Assembly: GCA_049582805.1 (NCBI GenBank)
Contig: JBAUUR010000174.1
Location: 1-64,000 of the forward strand
Source of the DNA: CAVXFS01 sp049582805
GTDB taxonomy: Bacteria; Pseudomonadota; Gammaproteobacteria; Burkholderiales; Gallionellaceae
Length of the DNA: 64,000 bases
Direction: 5' to 3'
Shown here in pieces: positions 27,354-36,363 of this stretch. The notes under the pieces are model-generated. The model had not been told where the DNA came from. It ran no database searches and worked only from the letters and a program-made list of their open reading frames with translations. Position numbers and translations under genes: made by a program. The number at the start of each line of letters is the position of its first letter. Position 1 is the stretch's first letter.

Positions 27354-29312
27354 TCAAGCGTCGGGCAGGTCCTGCAACTCGAGCAATGGCCCCAGATATT
27401 TTTCATAGTGGCGCCAGCGCGCCTTGGATGTCTGGTAGATGGGTTGCCTGACTTGCCAGTTGCTCGCTGTTCCCACCCGGCGCTCTGTCTGGTGGAAATC
27501 CTGGCATCGCTCATCCCACTCGAGTCCGATGAATTCGATGATTCGCCTGCTCCACTCTGGCTGATCGCCGATCAAGTCCTCATACGCGATTTCCATGAAA
27601 CAATCCGCAGGCAATACCTTGCGCCAATGCTGCATCAGGCGGGCGTATTCCCGATAATAAAAAGCGATATCCTGAAGGTCTGTGGCGAATGCATCGATGT
27701 GAGTCAAGTATTGGAAGTAGATTGACAGGCAGGTATCCACCGGGTTGCGCCGGACATGGACAATTTTCGCATGCGGAAAGACCTCATGAATGAGACCGAG
27801 CCGAATAAAGTTATCCGGCATCTTGTCAACGATCCGGATGGCGTCAGCCGAATACCGCCGCAGGTATTGTTCATACTGGGTCGCAAGCCGGGAAATCAGT
27901 GGTGCCCCATAATTTCCGGAAAGAAGGTCGGACTGGTTTTCCATAAATTGCCCCGGCCAGAAATTCAACTCACCGGCACCGAAAGCATCAGGATGGGAAG
28001 CAATGATTTGTTCGGTCAGCGAAGTACCGGAACGCCACATGCCAACAACCAGAACAGGAAGTTGAGACGGGCTGGCAGCTTCCCGTCCCCTGCTCCTGAA
28101 ATTGAACGGATAGGCAGCGATCACGGCGTCGGAAAGCCGGGCATGCGCGGCACGGTCGAAGCTACCCTCGATTTGCCGCTGCAGGATATTCGCCTGCTGA
28201 TAGGCAGGGAAGGCGAGGTCGTACTGTTTTATGTCGTCGTAGTATTTACCAAGCGCGAACTGTAGCGCGACCCTTTCCATATCCTGCAATGTTGGGCTGG
28301 ACAAGAGCCTGAGTGTGGTGTTCAGCCAATCCTCATCCTCCTGAGTCATTTTGCGTACCCTGGTCAACATTGCCCAGGTCAATGGGAATAGCGGCTCGAA
28401 TTCCTGCACCTTCGATATCTCAGAATGAGCGGCCTCGAATTGGCCCAGATCTATGAGCTGACGTGCAATGTTGCAGTGCACCTCGGCAAAGTCCGGTTTC
28501 AGCGCAATGGCCTGACGGTAACAGGTCATCGCTTCGTCCAGCCTGCCCTGATCCCTGAGTACATTTCCAAGATTGCAGTGTGCCTCGGCAATATCCGGTT
28601 TCAGCGCAATGGCTTGACGGAAACTGATTATCGCTTCGTCCAGCCTGCCTTGAGTCCTGAGCACATTTCCAAGATTGCAATGAGCCTCGGCAAAATCCGG
28701 TTTCAGCGCAATGGCTTGACGGAAACTGATTATCGCTTCGTCCAGTCTGCCTTGAGTCCTGAGTGCATTCCCCATGTTGCCCTGCGCCCAGGCTAGGTTG
28801 GGGTTTAGCAAAAGCGCCTGATGGTAACTCTCGATGGCTTGATCGAGCCTGCCCAGTTTCTGGAGGGCATTTCCCAGATTAAAGTGCGCTCCTGCGAGAT
28901 CAGGTTTGAATATTAGTGCCTGCCGGTGATCTGCTATCGCTTCATCCAGTTTGCCTTGTTCCTGGAGCGCAGTCCCCAGATTATCATATGCCTCGGCGAA
29001 GTCCGGCTTAAGCAAAAGCGCTTGCTGATAACTCTCTATGGCTTGGTCGAGGTTGCCCTGTGCCTGAAGTAAAATGCCCCGGTTGAAGTACATTTGACTG
29101 GAAGGCCTGATTTCAATTGCCCTGCCGATAAGTTCGCTGGCGACATCCAGTTTTCCCGCTTGCTGGGCAATAAGGCCGAGGAAATGCAGTGCATCAGGAT
29201 GGCGGGGCTCCACCTGAAGTATTTTTCGGTAAATGGCTTCCGCTTGTGGCAGGTGTCCAGCCTTATGGTGCGCCAAGGCGGTCTGAATGGCATTGCCGAG
29301 GGTACTATTCAA
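27354..29312 (-). CDS. TPR-sulfotransferase fusion, paralog 1
   Basis: This 652-residue protein has about nine TPR repeats (residues 1-320) and a C-terminal sulfotransferase domain. The PAPS 5'-phosphosulfate loop LPVLVVGMWRSGTSLTEQ lies near 410-427 and the 3'-phosphate motif RRNPVDTCLSIYF near 520. This resembles the Sulfotransfer_3 / tyrosyl-protein sulfotransferase type. Three of its TPRs are nearly identical at DNA level. The start appears to be TTG at 29312 because no ATG or GTG lies in frame nearby. It is divergent from its paralog at 29591. The acceptor may be protein or glycan. Confidence 0.85.
   Translation of the reverse strand: MNSTLGNAIQTALAHHKAGHLPQAEAIYRKILQVEPRHPDALHFLGLIAQQAGKLDVASELIGRAIEIRPSSQMYFNRGILLQAQGNLDQAIESYQQALLLKPDFAEAYDNLGTALQEQGKLDEAIADHRQALIFKPDLAGAHFNLGNALQKLGRLDQAIESYHQALLLNPNLAWAQGNMGNALRTQGRLDEAIISFRQAIALKPDFAEAHCNLGNVLRTQGRLDEAIISFRQAIALKPDIAEAHCNLGNVLRDQGRLDEAMTCYRQAIALKPDFAEVHCNIARQLIDLGQFEAAHSEISKVQEFEPLFPLTWAMLTRVRKMTQEDEDWLNTTLRLLSSPTLQDMERVALQFALGKYYDDIKQYDLAFPAYQQANILQRQIEGSFDRAAHARLSDAVIAAYPFNFRSRGREAASPSQLPVLVVGMWRSGTSLTEQIIASHPDAFGAGELNFWPGQFMENQSDLLSGNYGAPLISRLATQYEQYLRRYSADAIRIVDKMPDNFIRLGLIHEVFPHAKIVHVRRNPVDTCLSIYFQYLTHIDAFATDLQDIAFYYREYARLMQHWRKVLPADCFMEIAYEDLIGDQPEWSRRIIEFIGLEWDERCQDFHQTERRVGTASNWQVRQPIYQTSKARWRHYEKYLGPLLELQDLPDA
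28463..28768. repeat. Three tandem 102-base TPR-coding repeats
   Basis: Three consecutive 102-base units are nearly identical. Each contains TTTCAGCGCAATGGC, TGACGG, ATCGCTTCGTCCAG and TTCCAAGATTGCA at the same offset and encodes one 34-residue TPR (GRLDEAIISFRQAIALKPDF, AEAHCNLGNVLRTQ). Neighbouring TPRs of the same gene are more diverged, so these look like recent duplications. Confidence 0.85.
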
Positions 29313-29590
29313 GAAATTCTCTGTTGTTCGATTTTCCGGGATGCAGGGGATCCATTGCGCGGAGATTATTCATGGTTAGGCAAAATCACCATCAGTCAAT
29401 TAATATTATACCTTGGATTCAAGTTCGAAGTGCAACAGCCAATGGTGGATTGGAATAGCGCATCTCCACCCGGAATAATATTTCGCCAGTATGAGTGCTG
29501 CCGGTATCACGGTGGGATATGTGCGGAACACGCACTTTGTCCGTCCATCAACAATATGCCACCCTGATGAATTCACAAGGATGCCATGAG

Positions 29591-31492
29591 ATGTCTATTA
29601 CAGGCCGTAACGACCCTTGCCCATGCGGCAGCGGGAAAAAGTTTAAGAATTGCTGCGGCCGCCTGGCGGCAGCGCCGCAACGCCATGTTCCGAGCATGGA
29701 ATCCGGCGACCATGCCTTAAAGGAGCCTAATGCACTCTCCATATCGAAGCTGCTGCAAGAGGCCGTTGGTCTGCACAAGGCTGGAATGCTGACCGAGGCG
29801 ATTGTCCTATATCGGCAGGTGGTTCCGTCTTGTCCGGAACCAGCCATGGTATACAACAACATGGGGCTTGCTCTCCAGATGCAGGGCAAACTCAATGAAG
29901 CTGTAGCAAGCTATCGCCAAGCGCTGTCACTCAAGCCGGATTTTGTCGAAGCGTATGGCAATCTTGGGAATGTGCTGCAGGAGCAAGGCCAGCTAGGCGA
30001 AGCGGTATCCTGCTACCAGAAGGCAATCTTACTCAAACCGGATTTTGTCGGTGCGCATTACAATCTTGGCGTCGTGCTCTGCGCGCAGGGCAAGCTAGAT
30101 GCGGCGATTGAAAGCTATCGCTGTGCTCTCCTGTATCAGCCGGACAGCGTGGCCGCATACATCAACATGGGCAATGCGCTGCAGGATCAGGATAAGCTGA
30201 GGGAAGCGATTGAGTGTTACCGTAAGGTGATTGCGCTCAATCCGGATTTTGTCGAGGCGTATAACAACTTGGGCAGGGCACTCAAGGAACAGGGTGAGCA
30301 GGAAGAAGCCATCGCCTGCTACCGCAAGGCCATATCGCTCAATCCGGGCCACGCCGACTCGTATGTAGGCTTGGCCAATGTCTACTTTGACATAGGCCGG
30401 TTCGATAATGCCCAAGCCACATTATCTGATGTACTGGATATCCACCCGGAACATCCCGGCGCGTGGCCCATACTGGCCCAATTGAGGAAAATGACCCCTG
30501 CTGATTCAGGCTGGCTGGATAAAGCACTCCGTCTGGCGTCCGATCCGGAATTGTCGCAAATGAAACAGGTCCCTTTGTGGTTTGCGATAGGAAAGTACTA
30601 CGACGACACCAAACAGTACGACCTTGCGTTCCCAGCTTATCAGCGCGCAAATGCGCTTGCGGATTCTCTGTGGCGCCAGAAGGGAATGCGGTTTGACCGC
30701 GCCGAGTTGACCCGGAACTTCGATGATCTCGCTGCGGCCTGGCCTGCCGATCGCATGAAGCGGCTGCATGGAGGAAGCAGCCAATCCCGGTTGCCGGTTC
30801 TGATCGTCGGGATGCCCCGATCAGGCACCTCCTTGACTGAACAAATTATTGCCTCCCATCCCGAGGCGGCCGGTGCAGGCGAGCTTCGATTCTGGGGTGA
30901 ACAGTTCAAGGCAAACCGGAAACCCTTGCTTTCCGGGAACCATGAGGCGGCGCTCCTCGCCACCCTGGCCTCTGAATATGAGCAACGCCTGCGGCGATAC
31001 TCGTCCAAAGGAACCCGGGTAGTCGACAAGATGCCGCATAACTTTACCCTGATCGGTTTGATCCATGAAGTTTTTCCGCAGGCAAAATTCATCCACACCC
31101 GACGCAACCCGGTTGACACTTGTCTCTCCATCTATTTTCATTATCTGAATTCCTCCCATGCCTATGCGACGAGCTTGGAAAACCTGGCTTTTTACTATCG
31201 GGAGTACGAACGACTGATGCAGCACTGGCGCAGCGCGTTGCCCAGCGACCGGCTTCTCGAGGTGTCATATGAAGACCTGATAGACAACCAAGCCGAATGG
31301 AGCAGGCGCATCATCGAGTTCATCGGACTGGATTGGGACGAGCGCTGCCTGGATTTCCATAAAACTGAACGCAGCGTGGGTACGTACAGCAACTGGCAGG
31401 TCAGGCAAAAAATATATCACTCATCAAAGGCACGCTGGCGGCATTATGAAAAACATCTGGAGCCTTTGCTGGGATTGCTGGACCAAGTTTGA
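29591..31492 (+). CDS. SEC-C + TPR + sulfotransferase fusion, paralog 2
   Basis: This 633-residue protein begins with a SEC-C zinc motif (MSITGRNDPCPCGSGKKFKN, then CCG), followed by about seven TPRs (residues 45-290) and a sulfotransferase domain. The PAPS loop LPVLIVGMPRSGTSLTEQ is at 401-418 and RRNPVDTCLSIYFHYL is near 503. ATG 29591 is chosen because AAGGA precedes it by 9 bases and because the SEC-C motif starts there. SEC-C can bind zinc and partners such as SecB in SecA, so it may tether the enzyme to unfolded or exported substrates. Intact and divergent from paralog 1. Confidence 0.85.
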   Translation: MSITGRNDPCPCGSGKKFKNCCGRLAAAPQRHVPSMESGDHALKEPNALSISKLLQEAVGLHKAGMLTEAIVLYRQVVPSCPEPAMVYNNMGLALQMQGKLNEAVASYRQALSLKPDFVEAYGNLGNVLQEQGQLGEAVSCYQKAILLKPDFVGAHYNLGVVLCAQGKLDAAIESYRCALLYQPDSVAAYINMGNALQDQDKLREAIECYRKVIALNPDFVEAYNNLGRALKEQGEQEEAIACYRKAISLNPGHADSYVGLANVYFDIGRFDNAQATLSDVLDIHPEHPGAWPILAQLRKMTPADSGWLDKALRLASDPELSQMKQVPLWFAIGKYYDDTKQYDLAFPAYQRANALADSLWRQKGMRFDRAELTRNFDDLAAAWPADRMKRLHGGSSQSRLPVLIVGMPRSGTSLTEQIIASHPEAAGAGELRFWGEQFKANRKPLLSGNHEAALLATLASEYEQRLRRYSSKGTRVVDKMPHNFTLIGLIHEVFPQAKFIHTRRNPVDTCLSIYFHYLNSSHAYATSLENLAFYYREYERLMQHWRSALPSDRLLEVSYEDLIDNQAEWSRRIIEFIGLDWDERCLDFHKTERSVGTYSNWQVRQKIYHSSKARWRHYEKHLEPLLGLLDQV

Positions 31493-31504
31493 TCGAGCGG
31501 TGTT

Positions 31505-32738
31505 TCAGGGTTTGCGCAAGGTAAAGAACACGTCCTCGATGGCAAGATCGAGAATGCTGCAGGGTTGCAATTCAGGCGTGTAATTCACCATGTCACTAGC
31601 GCGTATCGCGGCACGCTCAATGCGATAACCAAATGCCTTCAGCTCGGCTTCGAATTCCGCTACCCGGATGCGGTTCAGCTCCTTGTAGAAACGCCAATAA
31701 TCCGCATTACTCACATCAAAACCGGCACGATCCATGAGACGGGGTGAAGTATTCATTACCATATCATGCAGTTCGTCTTCGGTGATCTTCAGATGCCGAT
31801 GAGGTTCATCGCTGAACTCCCCCAGGTGACTTCCATATGCGGAGTAATATAACCCCGGATTGACGAAGAACAATCCGCCCGGCCTCAAAACCCGCCACAC
31901 TTCGTCCAGCGCGCGCCGGTATCCGCCCGCGATATGTTCCGGCGAACCCCAGGAGATCACGATATCAAAGCAGGAATCCGGATAGGGAATGCTTTCGCAA
32001 ACTGTGCTGAACGAACGTGAATCCTTCCGGCAATGCTTCCAGTGGAAGATCATTTTCCTGTGCGACGGCGGGCAGGTACTTCAGATAATCCACGATGTCC
32101 ATGGCCACCAGTTCCTTGGGGCGTTAGCGCAGGAACAGGCCCAGATCGGTAATGCCTTCGCCAGCGCCGATGTCCAGTATGCGCCCATTGAGCAAGAAAG
32201 AGCGCGCCAGAAAGGAATCGCCGATCACCACGGCGGCATGGCAAAAATGGCGATGGAACCAATTGGTCATACCTTTTTGCCATGATAGTGCAGCGATGCG
32301 TGCGGAGGTTGTTTCGCTTGTCGCCCATGTCCCGGTTAGCAGGTTCGTCACACCCGCATCCCCGTGAATGTGGAATTGCCAAATGACATCAGGAGGCCGG
32401 ATCTCTTCTACGGTTCCCCACGCTGCGCATAGCTCATATGCGCCTGCGGGCAGGGATACCGGCCACGTAAATGCAAGCTGATAGTTGCCTCGCGGAAGCC
32501 ATGGATAAAACAGCCCGTCTTGATGGGTATCCATACCCATCAGGTGCTGTTCTGCACCAGCATGGCGAATGAAGATGCGGATGACCGCATTGAACAGGCA
32601 GATATCATGGATATCCAATTCCAGCCCAATTTGCAGAAACTGTCCGGCTTGATATCCAGAGGTCAAACCAACCACGGCCAGCGTGGCCGGAAGTCTTGCT
32701 GCTGTTTCACCGCCTGTTTGTTCAGTGCGCAATTTCAC
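31505..32738 (-). pseudogene. Broken methyltransferase gene with Wzt-C-like N-terminal domain
   Basis: Two frames together form one gene. The first (32738 to a TAA at 32124-32126) encodes a beta-sandwich region like the C-terminal domain of Wzt, then methyltransferase motif I (RILDIGAGEGITDLGLFLR). Translation beyond the TAA continues sensibly (RPKELVAMDIVDYLKYLPAV) until about 32001-32008. There the frame shifts by one base into the second part (CESIPYPDSCFDIVISWGSPEHI ... RVLRPGGLFFVNP), ending at 31505. Two separate lesions make a simple sequencing error unlikely but not excluded. It overlaps the end of wzt by 17 bases and is in the same operon. Confidence 0.82.
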
Positions 32739-33951
32739 TGCCCTCCATGGAAGCGATATCTTCCGTCGTCACCGGTACCCACTTGTGCTCAAGGCGGCAT
32801 AACCCGTAATCACGCGTCTTTCCGGTAATTCGAACCGAGGTTTCGAGCGTGTCGAACAGCCGCAATCCCTCCGGGTCCATCGCGTGCGCGCGAATGGTAT
32901 ATTTTCCCGGCAACAACTGGAGATTGGTCAGGCGCACGCAAAAACCATAGAGGGATGTAGCGAGCCGGCTGGGGAAGTACGCCGATTCATTTGAGTGCGT
33001 GCCATACACCGGGGTCCCGTCTGCCCGGATGATCCCGAACAGAATCACCGGCGCACGGTCATCCGGAGAATAGGCCGTACCACAGATGCGCAGCACATCG
33101 CCCATCCCGACTTCCGTGACGCCCGTTCTATTGTCGTCTGCCAGCCAGAGTTGTTTCATCTGGTAAACCCCGCCGGATGCTGTCGCACGCTCGATGTACA
33201 CGGCTCGGCGGTTTTTCTCTTCATGGTAAGTCAGGTATTCGCGGGTAACTTCGAAACTGTTGCCGTACATTCTGGGGTGACCCTCGTGTATCCACAAGGC
33301 GTTCTGGCAGAGCGTCTGGATGTGGAACATGCTGTGGGAACAAAGGAGCAAGGTGCCGCCGCTGCCCAGATAGTCCTCCATCCAGCGGATGCATTTTTTC
33401 TGGAAGGATTCATCGCCGACTGCCAATACTTCATCCGTGATCAAAATGTCCGGACGCATCGCTGTTGCCACGGCGAAGCCCAGCCGAACGACCATTCCCG
33501 ATGAATAATGCTTGATCGGTTGCTCAATGTAATCACCGATATCGGCAAACTCGATGATGGAATCGAGTTTCTCCGCGATCTTGCTTTTCGGCAACCCCAT
33601 CAGAGCGGCTGCAAGAAAGATATTCTCGCGTCCGGTGTATTCCGGGTGGAAGCCGCTACCCAACTCCAGCAGGGCGCCGATGCTGCCGTTTACCTGAAGG
33701 TTTCCGCAAGAGGGTTTGACGACTCCTGCGATGATTTTCAGCAGCGTGGATTTCCCGGCCCCGTTCTCGCCGATCAAACCCAGCGATTCTCCCCGTGCAA
33801 GCTCCAGATCCACACCCTGCAATACCGTGTGATGCGGCATATTGCCATGCCCCAGCAGCAAGGATGCGACTGTGCGCAGGCGGCCGGCACCGGAATTTGT
33901 TACCGGATAGTTCTTGCCGATGCCGCTCATGCGTATCAGGGGCGCGGTCAC
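32722..33951 (-). CDS. wzt: ABC transporter ATPase of polysaccharide export (Wzt-like)
   Basis: This 409-residue ATPase energises export of a lipid-linked polysaccharide across the inner membrane. Walker A is GENGAGKSTLLK at about residue 66, the signature is HYSSGMVVRLGFA, and Walker B is DILITDEVLAVGD. A C-terminal domain at about 250-409 matches the Wzt C-terminal beta-sandwich that binds the modified glycan end. GTG 33951 is chosen because it gives a GTGA overlap with the permease stop and has GAGGA about 7 bases upstream; the frame stays open further upstream but that stretch is antisense-like and uninformative. Confidence 0.92.
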   Translation of the reverse strand: MTAPLIRMSGIGKNYPVTNSGAGRLRTVASLLLGHGNMPHHTVLQGVDLELARGESLGLIGENGAGKSTLLKIIAGVVKPSCGNLQVNGSIGALLELGSGFHPEYTGRENIFLAAALMGLPKSKIAEKLDSIIEFADIGDYIEQPIKHYSSGMVVRLGFAVATAMRPDILITDEVLAVGDESFQKKCIRWMEDYLGSGGTLLLCSHSMFHIQTLCQNALWIHEGHPRMYGNSFEVTREYLTYHEEKNRRAVYIERATASGGVYQMKQLWLADDNRTGVTEVGMGDVLRICGTAYSPDDRAPVILFGIIRADGTPVYGTHSNESAYFPSRLATSLYGFCVRLTNLQLLPGKYTIRAHAMDPEGLRLFDTLETSVRITGKTRDYGLCRLEHKWVPVTTEDIASMEGSEIAH

Positions 33952-34742
33952 AGGAAGTCCTCGAAATGGGGAGCCAGGCGATTGAAAAACCACCTGCCCA
34001 GCAGGAAGACGGACAAGCTGCCAAGCAGCGCTGCGCCATCGGTCAGGGCGATTCCTCCGCCGTGCATCAATAACTCTCTTATTCGTCCGATAAAATAAGA
34101 CATCGGGTTCAATGACATCAACAGCCGGTATTTGACTGGAATCATTGCGGCGGAATAAAGCACCGGCGTGGCGTAGAACCAGATCATCATGAAGGGAGAC
34201 AGGAAATGCTCCACATCCTTGAGCATGACCTGCAATGCGGCGAGGACCATGGCGAATCCGAGCGTAAAGAGCAATTGCACCAGCAAGAGCGTGCCCACCA
34301 GGGGCAAGGTCTCCAGGTGCAATGCGTTGCCCGAGATCACCAGCACCACCAGCGCGGCCATGAAACCGATGCCATGAACCACATAGGTGGCGCAAACGGC
34401 TCCGTACACCAGCAATTCGTTTGGGAATGCCACTTTTTTTATCAGGCCGGCATTGGCCTGAATCGCCAGGGCACCGCGCAGCCCGCCTTCCTGAAAGGCC
34501 AGCCACGGCCAAAGAGCCAGCGCGACAAAGGCAACAAAGCCATATCCGCCCAGATCAAGGGGCGTCACCTTGAAGATCGTGGCAAAAACGACGCTGTAAA
34601 TTCCCAGCAGGGCAAGCGGGTGGATCAATATCCAGAATAAACCGCTAACGCTGCCGACATAACGGCTCTTGATTTCACGCTGAAGGAAAGTAAGAGCGAG
34701 ACTCCGGAAAGACCACAGCTTATTAAGATTTATATAATCCAT
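33948..34742 (-). CDS. wzm: ABC-2 type polysaccharide export permease (Wzm-like)
   Basis: This 264-residue membrane protein has six hydrophobic segments. Typical ABC-2 permease features are the amphipathic start (FRSLALTFLQREIKSRYVGSVSGLFWILIHPL) and a C-terminal block SLNPMSYFIGRIRELL. With Wzt it forms the exporter for O-antigen or capsule-like glycans made to full length in the cytoplasm. ATG 34742 (MDYINLNKLW) is preferred over an upstream in-frame ATG because the intervening codons run over the antisense of the SEC-C relic at 34767. The ribosome site is weak (ACAGAG). Confidence 0.9.
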   Translation of the reverse strand: MDYINLNKLWSFRSLALTFLQREIKSRYVGSVSGLFWILIHPLALLGIYSVVFATIFKVTPLDLGGYGFVAFVALALWPWLAFQEGGLRGALAIQANAGLIKKVAFPNELLVYGAVCATYVVHGIGFMAALVVLVISGNALHLETLPLVGTLLLVQLLFTLGFAMVLAALQVMLKDVEHFLSPFMMIWFYATPVLYSAAMIPVKYRLLMSLNPMSYFIGRIRELLMHGGGIALTDGAALLGSLSVFLLGRWFFNRLAPHFEDFL

Positions 34743-34766
34743 CTCTGTACTATAGGGGTCCGACTC

Positions 34767-35156
34767 ATGCGCGCGCCAAACCGCAATGGCCTCTGCCTCT
34801 GTGGCAACGGGAAGAAATAAAAAAATGTTGCGGAACCTTGCTGGCGGCAGCACAAAGCCAGGTCATTCAATCAGCAGCATCAGGCGACCATGATTTCAAT
34901 AAGGCGGTGCCGTCTCCCCAAATGAGCTATTGATCCTGGAAAAAGCAGTTGGCGGAGAATCTCTCATCGCTTCGTGACGTTGTGCTGCATTTGCAGGTGC
35001 GAATTCATCAATTGCGTTTTTCGGGTTTATGCAATCCGAATTCTGCTGAAGTATACAATAACTTGGGACTCGCACTTCGGCAAGGGCGAGCTCAGCGAAA
35101 GCGTTGCCAGCTACCGCAAGGTACTTGTGTTCAAGTCTATTGCCGACTTGCACTAA
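34767..35156 (+). pseudogene. Relic of a SEC-C/TPR (sulfotransferase-type) gene
   Basis: The plus strand encodes a decayed copy of the gene type seen at 29591. From ATG 34767 it reads RNGLCLCGNGKK, then a stop; a frameshift resumes at KKCCGTLLAAA and reaches SGDHDFNKA, matching CCG RLAAA and SGDHALKE of the intact gene. Further on, AEVYNNLGLAL (35048-35080) and, after another frameshift, GELSESVASYRKVLVF (about 35087-35134) match a TPR pair (VYNNMGLAL, GKLNEAVASYRQ). Nothing of the sulfotransferase domain remains. At least three lesions are visible. Confidence 0.75.
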
Positions 35157-35342
35157 AACCCAAGGAACCTTTGACTAACTGGCGAGCCATGCAGGAAATC
35201 AACCTGACTTCCAAAGCACGCTCCGCCATAAAAATCACCTGCGGTCATTGATCGAGTTGTTGCACCTGGTGTGAATCCGGATTCGCGCTGTCGTTTGCTG
35301 CCCTGCCATAGACGCAAATCAGGGCTGGCCCAGCTATCCGGT

Positions 35343-36287
35343 TTACTTCTCCTGGCCTTGAGTCGGCTGTTTTGGAGGAACAACGAGGGCGGTATGGTAT
35401 TTTTCGACCGCTGCCTCGTTGAATTTCGCTGATGGATCGGACACTATTGCCCCAAACATATTTTGGCGGTATTCGGCGATATATTTGTCGCGCAGTTCCT
35501 TGACGATCTCTGCTTTTACCTCGTCGAACGAAGCTGTTTTTTTGGGCTGCTTTTCATGGAACTGTATGATGTGGTAGCCAAATTTTGTTTGCACCGGCTC
35601 GCTGATTTCGCCCGGCTTGCTCATGGCAAAGGCCACATCTGAAAAGGGCTTGACCATGCTTGCTGCCGCGAACAATCCCAGATCCCCCCGGTTTTGCTTC
35701 ACGCTCGGATCATCTGAATATTCCAGCGCGAGATCTCCGAAGTCCTTGCTGCCGACAGCCAGCGCGCGCGCTTCCTGAATGCGCTTGAGCGCTTCTTCCG
35801 GCGTGCGCCCCTTGATTTCCACCAGAATATGGGATGCATGCACCCTTTCCGGCGAGGTGTATTTTTCGATATTGAGACGATACAGTTCATTTGCACGCGC
35901 ATCGAAATCCGGAAATTCTATTCCCTTTATCGCGCGGTTGATCTGCTCCTTCGCCAATACCTTGTCTGCCGCCTGTTCCATTTGTTTGACGATGGCCGGA
36001 TCATGGTCAAGACCGGCGCTGCGGGCCCGCGCAGCCATCGTTTTGGTGATCAATAAATTTTCGAGCAATTTGCGGATACGCTCCCGGCTCGCCAATACTT
36101 CCGGGCGGTCCTGCTCCGGGATACGTGCTATTTCAGCCTCGAAATCCTGGCTGGTGATCTTGGCTTCCCTGGTTTCCAGTAATACCTGCTCTTCACCTCC
36201 ACGTGCCGCAGGAGCACAGCAAACCGCCATGAACATGGCCAGCGATAAGAAAAAGCGTTGGGGAAAATCCCGTGGAAAACGTACCAT
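35343..36287 (-). CDS. Secreted parvulin-type peptidyl-prolyl isomerase
   Basis: This 314-residue protein has a signal peptide (FFLSLAMFMAVCCAPAARG; a cysteine pair is present but no clean lipobox), a helical SurA-N-like segment, and a PpiC/parvulin domain at about 145-245 (VHASHILVEIKGRTPEEALKR; GDLGLFAAASMVKPFSDVAFAM; TKFGYHIIQFHE). It probably helps fold exported or outer-membrane proteins in the periplasm. AGGAG lies about 10 bases before the ATG. The tail is Pro/Gln-rich. It sits between the glycan exporter region and a secreted Ig-like protein, and the terminator upstream separates it from the latter. Confidence 0.9.
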   Translation of the reverse strand: MVRFPRDFPQRFFLSLAMFMAVCCAPAARGGEEQVLLETREAKITSQDFEAEIARIPEQDRPEVLASRERIRKLLENLLITKTMAARARSAGLDHDPAIVKQMEQAADKVLAKEQINRAIKGIEFPDFDARANELYRLNIEKYTSPERVHASHILVEIKGRTPEEALKRIQEARALAVGSKDFGDLALEYSDDPSVKQNRGDLGLFAAASMVKPFSDVAFAMSKPGEISEPVQTKFGYHIIQFHEKQPKKTASFDEVKAEIVKELRDKYIAEYRQNMFGAIVSDPSAKFNEAAVEKYHTALVVPPKQPTQGQEK

Positions 36288-36307
36288 TTATAGTTGCTCC
36301 TGAAACA

Positions 36308-36340
36308 AAAAAATCTCCCCCTCGGTTGAGGGGGAGAACA
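36308..36340 (-). terminator. Rho-independent terminator after the Ig-like secreted protein gene
   Basis: On the minus strand CTCCCCCTC, loop AACC, GAGGGGGAG is followed by ATTTTTTT. This is a 9-base-pair GC-rich perfect stem with a T-run, about 25 bases after the stop at 36364. Confidence 0.92.
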
Positions 36341-36363
36341 TTATACCAGCGCTGCCCGGAAAG

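Noticed and set aside
28400..28800. CRISPR-like regular repeats
   Set aside because: The period is 102 bases, the units are contiguous without spacers and they encode TPRs in one open frame.
33952..34512. N-terminal extension of the Wzt frame by about 187 codons
   Set aside because: The extension is out-of-frame permease sequence (Arg/Ala/Gly-rich) and the GTG at 33951 has both a coupling overlap and a ribosome site.
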